Below are positions 1-6,972 of a stretch of DNA of 7,133 nt, in pieces (positions within the stretch are counted from its first letter, which is position 1; every line of letters begins with the position of its first letter). This DNA comes from an uncultured Bacilli bacterium (GTDB lineage: Bacteria; Bacillota_I; Bacilli_A; RFN20; CAG-288), in contig CAKUXT010000106.1 of assembly GCA_934700375.1 (NCBI GenBank), forward strand, positions 1-7,133, in the 5' to 3' direction. Position numbers and translations under genes: made by a program. The notes under the pieces were generated by a model. That model was not told the DNA's origin, searched no databases, and saw only the letters and a list, made by a program, of their open reading frames with translations.

Positions 1-1033
1 CGTCAGGGTTTGCAGTGAGTGCGATGGCGATGACGATTCTCTGTCTCATACCGCCGGAGAATTCAAACGGATACTGTCTGAAGCGCTGTTCAGGCTGAGG
101 AATGCCGACTTCCTTCATGACCTCTAAGGCTCTTTCTTTTGCCATAGCTTTTGTAATCTTGGTCTTTGAGATGAAATCATCTTCTATTTCCTTTTTCTTC
201 TTTGCAAAATCCTGCTTTGCAAAATCAAGATTGGACGTCAATGACATCTCTTTTTTCAGATTTTCGAGCTTACTCTTTTTCTCGTTTTTCAGCTCTTTAT
301 AGTAGAGGTCGACTTCTTTCTTTGCCTCTTTCTTCTTTTTGTTGAGCGCTGCTTTCAAAGAAGGATATTGAGCTTTGAACTCTGCATCGATCTGCTTTCT
401 CTTCTCTTTTCCTTCTTTTTTCAGTTTCTGGTATTCTTCTTTTTCTTTCTTCTTTTCTTCAGCAATCAGTCTCTTCTTCTCTTCCTTGCTCTTTCCTTTA
501 TTGACATAGAGCAGGTCTTCTAATTTCTTTTTGCTGTCAGAGAGGAAGAACTCTTCATTTGCATAAGTCTTTTCTTTTTCGCTTCTTCTTTTGGATTCGA
601 TATTCTTGACTGCGATCAGTTCTTTCTGAATCTTGGATTCATAGAGCTTGTCGAGCATGTTTTTATTGATCAGCATGCTCTCTGTGATCTGTTTTCCGAT
701 TCTCATGATCGGATTGAGAGAGGAGAGAGGATCCTGGAAGATCATACCGATCTTCTTTCCTCTGATGTTGTGAAATTCTTCTTCGGAGACTTTGGTCAGG
801 TCTTCTCCTTCAAAATAGATGCTTCCATCCTCAATCATCGCAGAAGGAGAAAGGATGCCCATGATGGTTTTGGATGTGACGGATTTTCCGCTTCCGGATT
901 CGCCGACGATGCAAAGCGTTTCGCCTTGGTATAAATCGAAGGAGACACCGCGGACAGCATGAACGATTCCGTGATCGGTCTTGAAAGAGACACGGAGGTT
1001 ATTGACCGATAATACTTTGTTCTTTTCTTTCAT
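1..1033 (-). CDS. oppD: OppD-type oligopeptide ABC transporter ATPase, with large charged insertion (3' end outside window)
   Basis: This is the cytoplasmic ATPase subunit that drives peptide import together with OppB, OppC and presumably OppF. Translating the minus strand from the ATG at 1033 gives 344 residues, still open at the window edge. Walker A is GESGSGKS (44-51), the Q-loop is FQDPLSSLNP (99-108), and the ABC signature FSGGMRQR is at 325-332. Walker B and the H-loop lie beyond the edge. Q-loop to signature spans about 226 residues, against roughly 60 in typical OppD. The excess (about 130-300) is Lys/Glu-rich and probably helical coiled coil: 13 of 20 residues at 185-204 are K or E. 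It contains a small DFAKQ-DFAK tandem repeat from a 12-base direct repeat (200-211, 215-226). The start is supported by AAAGGAA upstream (1043-1049), and the oppC stop is one base away, suggesting coupling. The family call is secure; the function of the insertion is unknown. Confidence 0.95.
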   Translation of the reverse strand, partial: MKEKNKVLSVNNLRVSFKTDHGIVHAVRGVSFDLYQGETLCIVGESGSGKSVTSKTIMGILSPSAMIEDGSIYFEGEDLTKVSEEEFHNIRGKKIGMIFQDPLSSLNPIMRIGKQITESMLINKNMLDKLYESKIQKELIAVKNIESKRRSEKEKTYANEEFFLSDSKKKLEDLLYVNKGKSKEEKKRLIAEEKKKEKEEYQKLKKEGKEKRKQIDAEFKAQYPSLKAALNKKKKEAKKEVDLYYKELKNEKKSKLENLKKEMSLTSNLDFAKQDFAKKKKEIEDDFISKTKITKAMAKERALEVMKEVGIPQPEQRFRQYPFEFSGGMRQRIVIAIALTANPD

Positions 1034-1034
1034 A

Positions 1035-2897
1035 TCAATCACTTCCTTTCAATGAGGGGTTCAAAGCGTCGCGAAGACCATTGCCGAAGAGGTTGAAACA
1101 GATCATCATCAAGGCTAATACAACAGATGGGAAGATGAGAAGATAGGCGTAGCTGTTGATGTACTTCTGATTGTCTGAGAGGATGACACCTAAAGAGGAG
1201 AGTCCTTTTAAGCCGATACCCAAGTAGGAGATGCTGGCCTCGGAGAAGATGACAGAAGGAATCATCAAGACAGAGGATGTCACAATCGTTCCTAATGAGT
1301 TAGGAAGGATGTGAGTGAAGATGAGCCTTGTATCTTTTGCGCCTAAGCTTCTTGAGGCCAGGACGTATTCTCGTCTCTTGAATCGATAGAATTGTGTTCT
1401 TGTGATTGAGGAGGTGGATATCCAGCCTGTCAGGCACATGGCAAGGACAAAGACACCGAAGTTCTGTCCTAAATGGAGAACACAAAGCGTGACGATGACA
1501 ATCCATGGAATGTAGCCTAAGATATCGACAATACGCTCCATGACAAGATCGATTGTTCCACCGAAGTAGCCTTCGATTGCACCATAGATCATACCGAAGA
1601 TAAAGGTGATGAAGGAGATAAGAACACCGATTGCCAAGGAATTTCTGGTGCCTTCAGCAACGTATTTCAACATATCTTTTCCTTGTGCGTTTGTTCCTAA
1701 AATATGGACTGGCATCTTGGTATAGCCTAAATACTTGTAATAGGTGATGACACAATCCAATGTGGTAACGGAGATAAGACCTTCGGATTTGTTCTGCTTG
1801 ACGACTGATTTGACTGGGCATTTATCTTCGTTGAGAACTTTGAAAGAGGAAGGTCCGACATTGAAGTCATAGCTCATATATCCTTTGGAGATATAGTCTT
1901 TGATCTGTGTTTCTCCGATGACCATGTTTTTGTCGCCATAAGTTGCGTTATAAGTGTCGTAGGAGAAAGAACAGTATTTGATGATGGCGTTATACAAAGA
2001 GACATCGCTTCCGTTTAAGAGGAAATCTTTGTTGTATAAAGCCTGAGCTGCATCGGAGAATTCATAAAGAGCAGTATCGTTTTCTTTGATGCTCATCGAT
2101 TTCAGAAAGACTGCTTTTCCGGTATTGTCGATCTTATCGACAGAGAAGGAGAGGGAGAAAGTATCTGTCAGGATATCTTTCACCTTGTCTGATAAAGACA
2201 GAGTCACTTCACCGTACTGATAAGAATCATCTAAGACATTGACGGATTTTGTTTCGCCGCCGTCGACATAATTGAGGGTGACATCATAGGATGAATTTTC
2301 ATAGTTTTCAGGATCAAGACCGGAATCAATCTCATAAGTAAGAGAAAGATGGTCTTTGTCTGTGACAATGAAAGTATCAGTTGTGACAGAGGCTGCATCA
2401 CTTTCGGAAGTGTTTCCGATCTGGATGTATCCGTTATGTGCAAAAGAGTATACGGAATTGGTATATCCGTCATAGACTTTCATGGTATCCATCAGGATAG
2501 AGTTATTGTCAAGCTTTGCGGATTCGGATGGATAACCGGTGGCTTCATCGTAGATGATATCTTTGTACTTCTTTGTTCCATCTAGGAATCCTGTTCCTGC
2601 TTTGAAGACTTTCGGAGCCAAGAAGATTTCATCGGCGTGTGTTGTCGATACATCAAAGGGCAAAGCGGGTGGAAGAATCAAAGCCATCAGAATCATAAAA
2701 CCGAGAATGACGGTTGCTGCGATACTGGATTTGTTCTTGCAGAAACGGATAAGGGCATCTTTTGCAAAGGTGACTGGTTTCTCTTTGAACTTGACATCGG
2801 TAAGCTTTTCGTCTTTCTGTGCGAATTCGAATTCTTTCTGATCTAATGATACAGAGTGAGCTTTCCCGGAGGAATCACGATAATTGAAGTTTTCCAT
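1035..2897 (-). CDS. oppC: OppC-type oligopeptide ABC transporter permease with a large extracytoplasmic domain
   Basis: This is the second membrane subunit of the peptide channel. It has 620 residues, about twice the usual OppC length of near 300. After a hydrophilic cytoplasmic N-terminus comes TM1 (about 58-79). The canonical OppC core resumes only at GTNAQGKDML (401-410), the family's GTDxxGRDxL motif. Further membrane segments follow (421-442, about 463-495, 537-552, 584-604). The EAA coupling loop is at about 510-535, with YVLASRSLGAKD then HILPN. Residues about 85-395 lie outside the membrane. The start (IFLAPKVFKAG...FLDGT, 91-107) resembles the loop of long Bacillota OppC proteins, while about 145-275 is rich in short beta-like strands and suggests a beta-sandwich (inference). 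Three cysteines fall in this region (309, 360, 382). The start ATG follows the oppB stop by one base (TAA-T-ATG), with a GGGGGA ribosome site inside the oppB end. The stop TGA is one base before oppD. Confidence 0.95.
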   Translation of the reverse strand: MENFNYRDSSGKAHSVSLDQKEFEFAQKDEKLTDVKFKEKPVTFAKDALIRFCKNKSSIAATVILGFMILMALILPPALPFDVSTTHADEIFLAPKVFKAGTGFLDGTKKYKDIIYDEATGYPSESAKLDNNSILMDTMKVYDGYTNSVYSFAHNGYIQIGNTSESDAASVTTDTFIVTDKDHLSLTYEIDSGLDPENYENSSYDVTLNYVDGGETKSVNVLDDSYQYGEVTLSLSDKVKDILTDTFSLSFSVDKIDNTGKAVFLKSMSIKENDTALYEFSDAAQALYNKDFLLNGSDVSLYNAIIKYCSFSYDTYNATYGDKNMVIGETQIKDYISKGYMSYDFNVGPSSFKVLNEDKCPVKSVVKQNKSEGLISVTTLDCVITYYKYLGYTKMPVHILGTNAQGKDMLKYVAEGTRNSLAIGVLISFITFIFGMIYGAIEGYFGGTIDLVMERIVDILGYIPWIVIVTLCVLHLGQNFGVFVLAMCLTGWISTSSITRTQFYRFKRREYVLASRSLGAKDTRLIFTHILPNSLGTIVTSSVLMIPSVIFSEASISYLGIGLKGLSSLGVILSDNQKYINSYAYLLIFPSVVLALMMICFNLFGNGLRDALNPSLKGSD

Positions 2898-2898
2898 A

Positions 2899-3930
2899 TT
2901 ACTTTTCCCCCATTCTGATTCTTGGATCCAAGAATCCGTAAGACAAATCTAAGATGATACCGGCAGCTAAGCCGATGCTGGTGAACAAAGCCATATCTGC
3001 CATAAGAAGGTTATAGTCTCTGGCAGTGAGAGCTTCATAGAAGAGTTTTCCGATTCCGGGGATGTTATATAGCGTCTCAAGAATCATAGAACCGGAGAGG
3101 ATACCGACGACTTCCGCTAAGATAGAAGGAAGAATCGGAACCATTGCGTTTCTTAAAGCGTGTCTCATGACAGACTGCTTTTTGGTAAGACCTTTGGTTC
3201 TTGCAAGAAGCAGGTAATCAGAAGACAATACGTCACAGAGTTCAGCTCTTGTGAAGCGGCAGTATCCGCAGATACTGGAGAAGGACAAGGAGATGACCGG
3301 AATGACAAAGGCTGCTGCTTTTGCTGATAACGGCGAACTGGATTTTGCCCATTCTGTCGGAAGAAGCTTCCACATATAGCCGAATGTCAGAATCAAGAAC
3401 GTAATGATGACAAAGCTAGGAACAGAGATGAAGATCATGACTAATGTCGAGATGATATGATCTGTCGGCTTGTTCTTTTTCAAAGCGGCCCAGATACCTA
3501 AAGCAATACCGATAGGAACAGAGAGAAGGACGGAGATGACATTGACGCTGATGGTAACAGGAAGACCGCTTGCGATGATTCCCATGACAGGCTTGTTGGC
3601 TTCGACTGATTTGCTAAGTCCCCAATCCCATGCGGTGAAGATGTTTTTCAGCCAAGAGAAGTACTGGCCTAAGACAGGAGCCTGATAGAAGTAGTATGTG
3701 GTATCGGAGATGGTCGCCGTGTAAAGAGGTGTTCCCAGTTTGCTGTTCAATTCACTGGTCTGGATGAGATATCCAAGCGTTGCCTGTTTGGAGTAGTATT
3801 GGATCTGTTGGGCAGCAGGGCCGACCGGCTTTTCGAACGGCAAAAGCTGAATTAAGATAAATGTTAACGATAGAATAATGAATAAAGTGACAAGAGCAAG
3901 AGTTACACGCTTGATGATATATTTTACCAT
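2899..3930 (-). CDS. oppB: OppB-type oligopeptide ABC transporter permease
   Basis: This is the first membrane subunit of the peptide channel, pairing with OppC. At 343 residues it is near the usual family length. TM1 is at about 8-30, followed by an extracytoplasmic stretch of about 85 residues. The core then reads as classic OppB/DppB: membrane segments at about 123-149, 158-184, 205-222, 266-288 and 310-330. The EAA coupling loop is at about 230-263 (SDYLLLARTKGLTKK, then HALRNAMVP). The motif ETLYNIPGIGKLFYEA is at 285-300 and the terminal DPRIRMG at 335-341. The TM1-to-TM2 loop is slightly long, but nothing approaches the OppC expansion. The start is set by AAGGAG (3937-3942) six bases before ATG. 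It lies 99 bases downstream of oppA across a palindromic hairpin, so it is probably expressed at a lower level than oppA. Its stop TAA is one base before the oppC ATG. Confidence 0.96.
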   Translation of the reverse strand: MVKYIIKRVTLALVTLFIILSLTFILIQLLPFEKPVGPAAQQIQYYSKQATLGYLIQTSELNSKLGTPLYTATISDTTYYFYQAPVLGQYFSWLKNIFTAWDWGLSKSVEANKPVMGIIASGLPVTISVNVISVLLSVPIGIALGIWAALKKNKPTDHIISTLVMIFISVPSFVIITFLILTFGYMWKLLPTEWAKSSSPLSAKAAAFVIPVISLSFSSICGYCRFTRAELCDVLSSDYLLLARTKGLTKKQSVMRHALRNAMVPILPSILAEVVGILSGSMILETLYNIPGIGKLFYEALTARDYNLLMADMALFTSIGLAAGIILDLSYGFLDPRIRMGEK

Positions 3931-3936
3931 TTTGTA

Positions 3937-3942
3937 CTCCTT
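3937..3942 (-). promoter_or_regulatory. oppB ribosome binding site
   Basis: AAGGAG, read on the minus strand, lies six bases before the oppB ATG. It lies downstream of the oppA-oppB hairpin, so oppB translation can start independently of oppA. Confidence 0.8.
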
Positions 3943-3983
3943 TCTTTAAAATGCTAAACAAATGTCGCCTATTTGAGACAAAA

Positions 3984-4011
3984 GACTGAACTGAGAATTC
4001 TCAGTTCAGTC
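3984..4011 (-). terminator. Perfect 28-base palindrome between oppA and oppB: likely attenuator or mRNA-stabilising hairpin
   Basis: Each half is GACTGAACTGAGAA or its exact complement, with the centre between 3997 and 3998. As RNA it can form a 12-bp stem with an AATT loop. It begins 18 bases after the oppA stop. On the minus strand it is followed by TTTTGTCT, a short and interrupted T run; on the plus strand there is no adjacent T run. This favours a leaky terminator acting on oppA-to-oppBCD transcription, or a hairpin protecting the oppA mRNA 3' end. Both are common between a binding-protein gene and its permease genes. A protein-binding site is possible but less likely from position. Confidence 0.75.
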
Positions 4012-4029
4012 CAATGTTTGCTTTTTAGA

Positions 4030-6357
4030 TCAGTAGACTAATTCGCCTTTGACGATATCGGCATCGCCTAAGACCAATGCTTCATAGATGGCATCATAGG
4101 AATAGGCGTTTCCGTCATAGACGATATCACCGGTGACCCAGTTGGTGTGAGCACCCCAGGAGAGCGTGAAGGTGGAACGGGAGTTGGAGCAGAGGGTGTT
4201 CATGAAGTTGATCGGATCAAGTGTAGAGCCGGAGATGGAGGCAAAGGCAAAGTCGAATTTACCGACCAAAGTCATGTTGTAGTAGATATCAGACCATTCA
4301 GCCGGTGCATAGTTATCGATTTCAAGCTTGACGCCTTTGTCGAGTCCGACTGCATTGAAGGCATCCTCAATGTATTTCTTGACTGCAGAACCTTCTTCCT
4401 GAAGCTGAGACGCTGCCTGATAAGCGACCTGAACAGAGATGACTGTCGGATTCTCTTTGGTTCCGGCTTTGTAATGGCCGTCTGCCAGTTCCTTATCGAT
4501 GGCACGGGCGAAGAGCTGCTGTGCAGCCTCTAAGTTATAACCGTGTGTATCAGGATAGTAGTTGGCGACTGCTTTCTTATGCGCCTCTGTTGAATTATAG
4601 GGGACGTGATTGATCGGATCGATTTCATATAAGTCGGAGAAGAAGGAATCACCGACATCGGCAGAGACGAGGTTGGCTAATTCGACACGATTGATGGAGG
4701 TATAGACACCATTGATGAAGTCATCATTGCTCATGATGGGCTTGCACTGATAATAATCGGCTTCGTTTTCAGTCTGATAGTCAGCCATTACTTCGCCGCC
4801 CTTCTTGAAGATGTTCTCCCATTCGGCCTGGTTCAGAGCGTTGGCCTGAAGTTTCCAGACAGAATCGCCTTCGACGAAGAACTTATAAGGCTTATCGCCT
4901 GCTTCATCGGCTGCGACTGCGGCAGGGATGCCAGAGACGTCAGTCTTTCCGGCTTTGAAGTTCTTATAGTTGGCAGTCGGATCCTGCTTCATAGCAGAGT
5001 TGACATTGACAACGATTCCAGGAATCTGATAGATTTCATAACCGGTTTCTGCTTTTTCGGAAACGGTATCGACCCAATCTGGATTCTTGAGGAAGACGAG
5101 CTGGTTGTCAGTTCCGGTACCGACATCGTATTTGCTGATGGTATAGGCACCAAGAGACAAAGTGGTATCGGCAGGTGTCAGGTTGATGCCTTTGGCGGGA
5201 TCAACGACCGTCTTAGCATAACGTGCGTTATCAAAACCTTCTCCATCGATCTTGCCATCGGCCTTCAAGGTTGTGACAAGGGTGTAGAACTCTTCGTTGA
5301 TCGGTGTCAATAACTTATCGGATAAGTGATACATGGCACCGAACTGGTCTGTGGCATGAGTGAAATCGACTTCGATGGTTTCATCGTCCAATTTCTTGTA
5401 TCCGACTTTCTTCCAGGCCTCTTTTGCGGCATCGGAAGTAAGACCGGCTTCCTGTGTTGCACCTAAATATTCCTGGGCGCCTTCGATTTCGGAAGTGTCA
5501 TCGGCATACTGGAACCAATAGTAGTTTCCATAACTATAGGTCATCAATACTTTCAAAGCGAAGATGTAGTCATCGACTGTGACTTCCTTGTCGTTGAAGG
5601 AAGAGATTTCCTTATTGTCGATTGTCTTTGTAGAAAGCGTCTTGAACTTCAATCCGCTGTTCTTTCCTGTCTTGACTCTGAATTTCCATTTCTTGGAAGA
5701 ATGAGTTGTTGCATAATCTGCATCAAGTGGAACAGGAGCATCATCTAAGCTGAGCTGACCATACCATTCGTATTCTTCTATATAGGTCTTGTTGGCATCA
5801 AGCTTTTTGACAAGTCTGGTATTGAACAATGCAGAAGTGATGTAATCGACTAAAGCGGAAGTTCCGGTATCGGATGCATCGATAGAGGAAAGGGTTCCCT
5901 GAACAGATGCGTTGGCTGTGTGGTAAAAACCTCTATAAGCTTCGACAGGTTCCTGTTCAGCTGTCATCGCTGTCTTGATCTTGCCTTCTCTTAATGCGCC
6001 GAAGCCGTAGTTTTTGACGTTCTTGGAGACAGGAAGCTGGATTCTTTCGCTGATGAGCGTATATCCGCCTGATCCATAAAGAGGAATGCCGGTGAGATGG
6101 TTCTTCTGAGCATAACCTTCCATCTGACCTAAGAGATCTGTCTTTTCTGCTGCGGAGAGACCTGTGAGATTCAACTTTCCGGTGTAAGTGGAACCAGAAT
6201 AGACAGGCTTTTCATCTGTCGGTTCGACAGGTGTGATTTCTGTCTTCTTTTCTTCAGTTGTTGCAGGTCCGGTTACTGTTGAATCCGAACCACCTCTGCA
6301 ACCGGCGAGCATAAGAATAGAAAGAAGAGAAACAAGCATTGTTTTTGATTTTTTCAT
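4030..6357 (-). CDS. oppA: OppA-type oligopeptide-binding lipoprotein (ABC transporter solute-binding protein)
   Basis: This lipid-anchored extracellular receptor delivers peptides to OppBC. It has 775 residues from the ATG at 6357, against about 540 in typical OppA. The N-terminus is MKKSK, then a hydrophobic stretch and lipobox LAGC with the acylated Cys at 20. A Gly/Ser/Thr/Glu-rich linker follows to about 55. SBP family 5 features include KKWKFRVKTG...VTVDDYIFALK (222-269), LGAYTISKY...FLKNPDW (402-428), NYKNFKAGKTDVSGIP (463-478) and a C-terminal lobe with FDFAFASISGSTLDPINFM (701-719). Extra length comes from a longer N-terminal region (about 55-200) and internal expansions. The protein ends soon after YSYDAIYEALVLGD, without the usual long final segment (AEK...P-type); this may be normal for its subfamily. 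A GTG at 6402 would extend the frame by 15 residues, but it has no ribosome site and would displace the signal peptide. Ligand specificity cannot be read from sequence. Confidence 0.95.
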   Translation of the reverse strand: MKKSKTMLVSLLSILMLAGCRGGSDSTVTGPATTEEKKTEITPVEPTDEKPVYSGSTYTGKLNLTGLSAAEKTDLLGQMEGYAQKNHLTGIPLYGSGGYTLISERIQLPVSKNVKNYGFGALREGKIKTAMTAEQEPVEAYRGFYHTANASVQGTLSSIDASDTGTSALVDYITSALFNTRLVKKLDANKTYIEEYEWYGQLSLDDAPVPLDADYATTHSSKKWKFRVKTGKNSGLKFKTLSTKTIDNKEISSFNDKEVTVDDYIFALKVLMTYSYGNYYWFQYADDTSEIEGAQEYLGATQEAGLTSDAAKEAWKKVGYKKLDDETIEVDFTHATDQFGAMYHLSDKLLTPINEEFYTLVTTLKADGKIDGEGFDNARYAKTVVDPAKGINLTPADTTLSLGAYTISKYDVGTGTDNQLVFLKNPDWVDTVSEKAETGYEIYQIPGIVVNVNSAMKQDPTANYKNFKAGKTDVSGIPAAVAADEAGDKPYKFFVEGDSVWKLQANALNQAEWENIFKKGGEVMADYQTENEADYYQCKPIMSNDDFINGVYTSINRVELANLVSADVGDSFFSDLYEIDPINHVPYNSTEAHKKAVANYYPDTHGYNLEAAQQLFARAIDKELADGHYKAGTKENPTVISVQVAYQAASQLQEEGSAVKKYIEDAFNAVGLDKGVKLEIDNYAPAEWSDIYYNMTLVGKFDFAFASISGSTLDPINFMNTLCSNSRSTFTLSWGAHTNWVTGDIVYDGNAYSYDAIYEALVLGDADIVKGELVY

Positions 6358-6366
6358 AAATAAATA

Positions 6367-6372
6367 CCTCCT
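6367..6372 (-). promoter_or_regulatory. oppA ribosome binding site (decides the start)
   Basis: A perfect AGGAGG on the minus strand sits nine bases before the ATG at 6357. It fixes that ATG over the in-frame upstream GTG at 6402, which lacks any such site. The resulting protein begins directly with a lipoprotein signal peptide. Confidence 0.9.
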
Positions 6373-6394
6373 AAACAGTGCTGTCTTTCCGCCG

Positions 6395-6411
6395 GTGATC
6401 ACTTCGACGAA
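6395..6411. repeat. Two abutting short palindromes in the oppA leader (possible operator)
   Basis: GTGATCAC (6395-6402) is a perfect 8-base palindrome. It is directly adjacent to TTCGACGAA (6403-6411), which is palindromic about its central base. Both fall within about 25 bases downstream of the predicted oppA transcription start, a position where repressors often bind. No known regulator consensus was recognised, and short palindromes also arise by chance, so this is only a candidate site. Confidence 0.25.
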
Positions 6412-6425
6412 AAGAGTGTAAACAA

Positions 6426-6452
6426 TTTATAGGAGGTGTTTTTCGATGTCAA
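6426..6452 (-). promoter_or_regulatory. Predicted sigma-A-type promoter of the opp operon
   Basis: On the minus strand a perfect -35 TTGACA (6452-6447) is followed after 15 bases by TATAAA (6431-6426) as -10. Alternative -10 registers in the same TATAAATT stretch give spacers of 16 or 17 bases with poorer matches. The -35 begins immediately after the TAG stop of the upstream gene. Transcription would start near 6419, giving a leader of about 60 bases. This would let oppA be expressed independently of the small upstream gene. The 15-base spacer is shorter than the ideal 17, so strength is uncertain. Confidence 0.65.
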
Positions 6453-6869
6453 CTAAATGCTCTTCTTGAAAAGAACGTAGAAAATGATGGCCAAAACGAG
6501 AAAAACAAGACCGAAAATGAGGTAAGGAAGATAGATAGGACCTTCGAATTCTCTCTTCTCATTCTTATATTCTTTATAGGCGATGAGGTCATCAAACGGC
6601 TTCTCTGGATTCTTCTTTAAATACTGAGCTGTGGTAAGGGATGCATAGGAGATAAAATCCCATCCGCCGAGGTGATTTACAAAGGAGAAAAAGCCAAGGA
6701 CAAGAAGGATGGCACTAGGGATGAAAAAGCCCGTAGAAATCGTGCTGTAAGTCCTTTCATGCGTAAAGAACCAGCATAAGAAAAATATGGTTCCGAAGAG
6801 TAGGGACACGACTGATTTGAATATGGCGAGGAACAATTTGTCCTGCAGTAGTTTTTTTATCTTTTTCAT
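6453..6869 (-). CDS. Small three-helix membrane protein, DUF3899-like
   Basis: The function is unknown. The 138-residue product has a basic N-terminus (MKKIKK), membrane segments at about 14-36, 44-64 and 112-134, and a charged loop at about 84-110 between the second and third helices. The pattern FIPSAILLVLGFFSF, then GGWDFISYASL (68-78) and a final helix resembles the DUF3899 family of small Bacillota membrane proteins. That assignment is from memory and moderate. No ribosome site precedes the ATG. An in-frame TAA lies three codons upstream, so there is no longer start, and a predicted -10 ends six bases before the ATG, which suggests leaderless translation. A TTG at codon 12, preceded by CAGGA, is an alternative start but would remove most of the basic N-terminus. 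It is co-oriented with opp and sits 95 bases from oppA, but the intervening promoter makes cotranscription optional. Confidence 0.85.
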   Translation of the reverse strand: MKKIKKLLQDKLFLAIFKSVVSLLFGTIFFLCWFFTHERTYSTISTGFFIPSAILLVLGFFSFVNHLGGWDFISYASLTTAQYLKKNPEKPFDDLIAYKEYKNEKREFEGPIYLPYLIFGLVFLVLAIIFYVLFKKSI

Positions 6870-6875
6870 GTACTT

Positions 6876-6904
6876 ATTTTAAAAAATGTATGGAATAATT
6901 TCAA
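6876..6904 (-). promoter_or_regulatory. Predicted promoter of the small membrane-protein gene
   Basis: On the minus strand -35 TTGAAA (6904-6899) is separated by exactly 17 bases from -10 TAAAAT (6881-6876), each matching the consensus at five of six positions. The start codon A at 6869 lies seven bases past the -10. The expected transcription start therefore coincides with, or nearly with, the ATG. Confidence 0.65.
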
Positions 6905-6972
6905 TAATCAATGGTTGTGAATGCTTGCTTTATTTTGTCTGGAGAAGCCAAACATATCCATATATTGATTTT

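Noticed and set aside
200..226. 12-base direct repeat CTTTGCAAAATC
   Set aside because: It is an in-frame five-codon duplication within the OppD coiled-coil insertion, not a mobile-element or CRISPR repeat.
102..302. Plus-strand frame rich in Phe and Ser
   Set aside because: It is the antisense reading of the Lys/Glu-rich OppD insertion (AAA/AAG/GAA read as TTT/CTT/TTC), not a membrane protein.
4147..4533. 128-codon plus-strand open frame inside oppA
   Set aside because: It lies antisense to a clearly coding, family-recognisable region, and its translation shows no family features. It is a shadow of oppA codon usage.
6358..6402. GTG start adding 15 residues to OppA
   Set aside because: There is no ribosome site before it, and the lipoprotein signal peptide begins at the ATG at 6357 behind a perfect AGGAGG.
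6431..6469. Plus-strand AGGAGG followed by ATG and a seven-codon frame (MSTKCSS)
   Set aside because: The ribosome-like site is the complement of the oppA promoter spacer, the frame is tiny, and no convincing plus-strand promoter precedes it. It is most likely coincidence.
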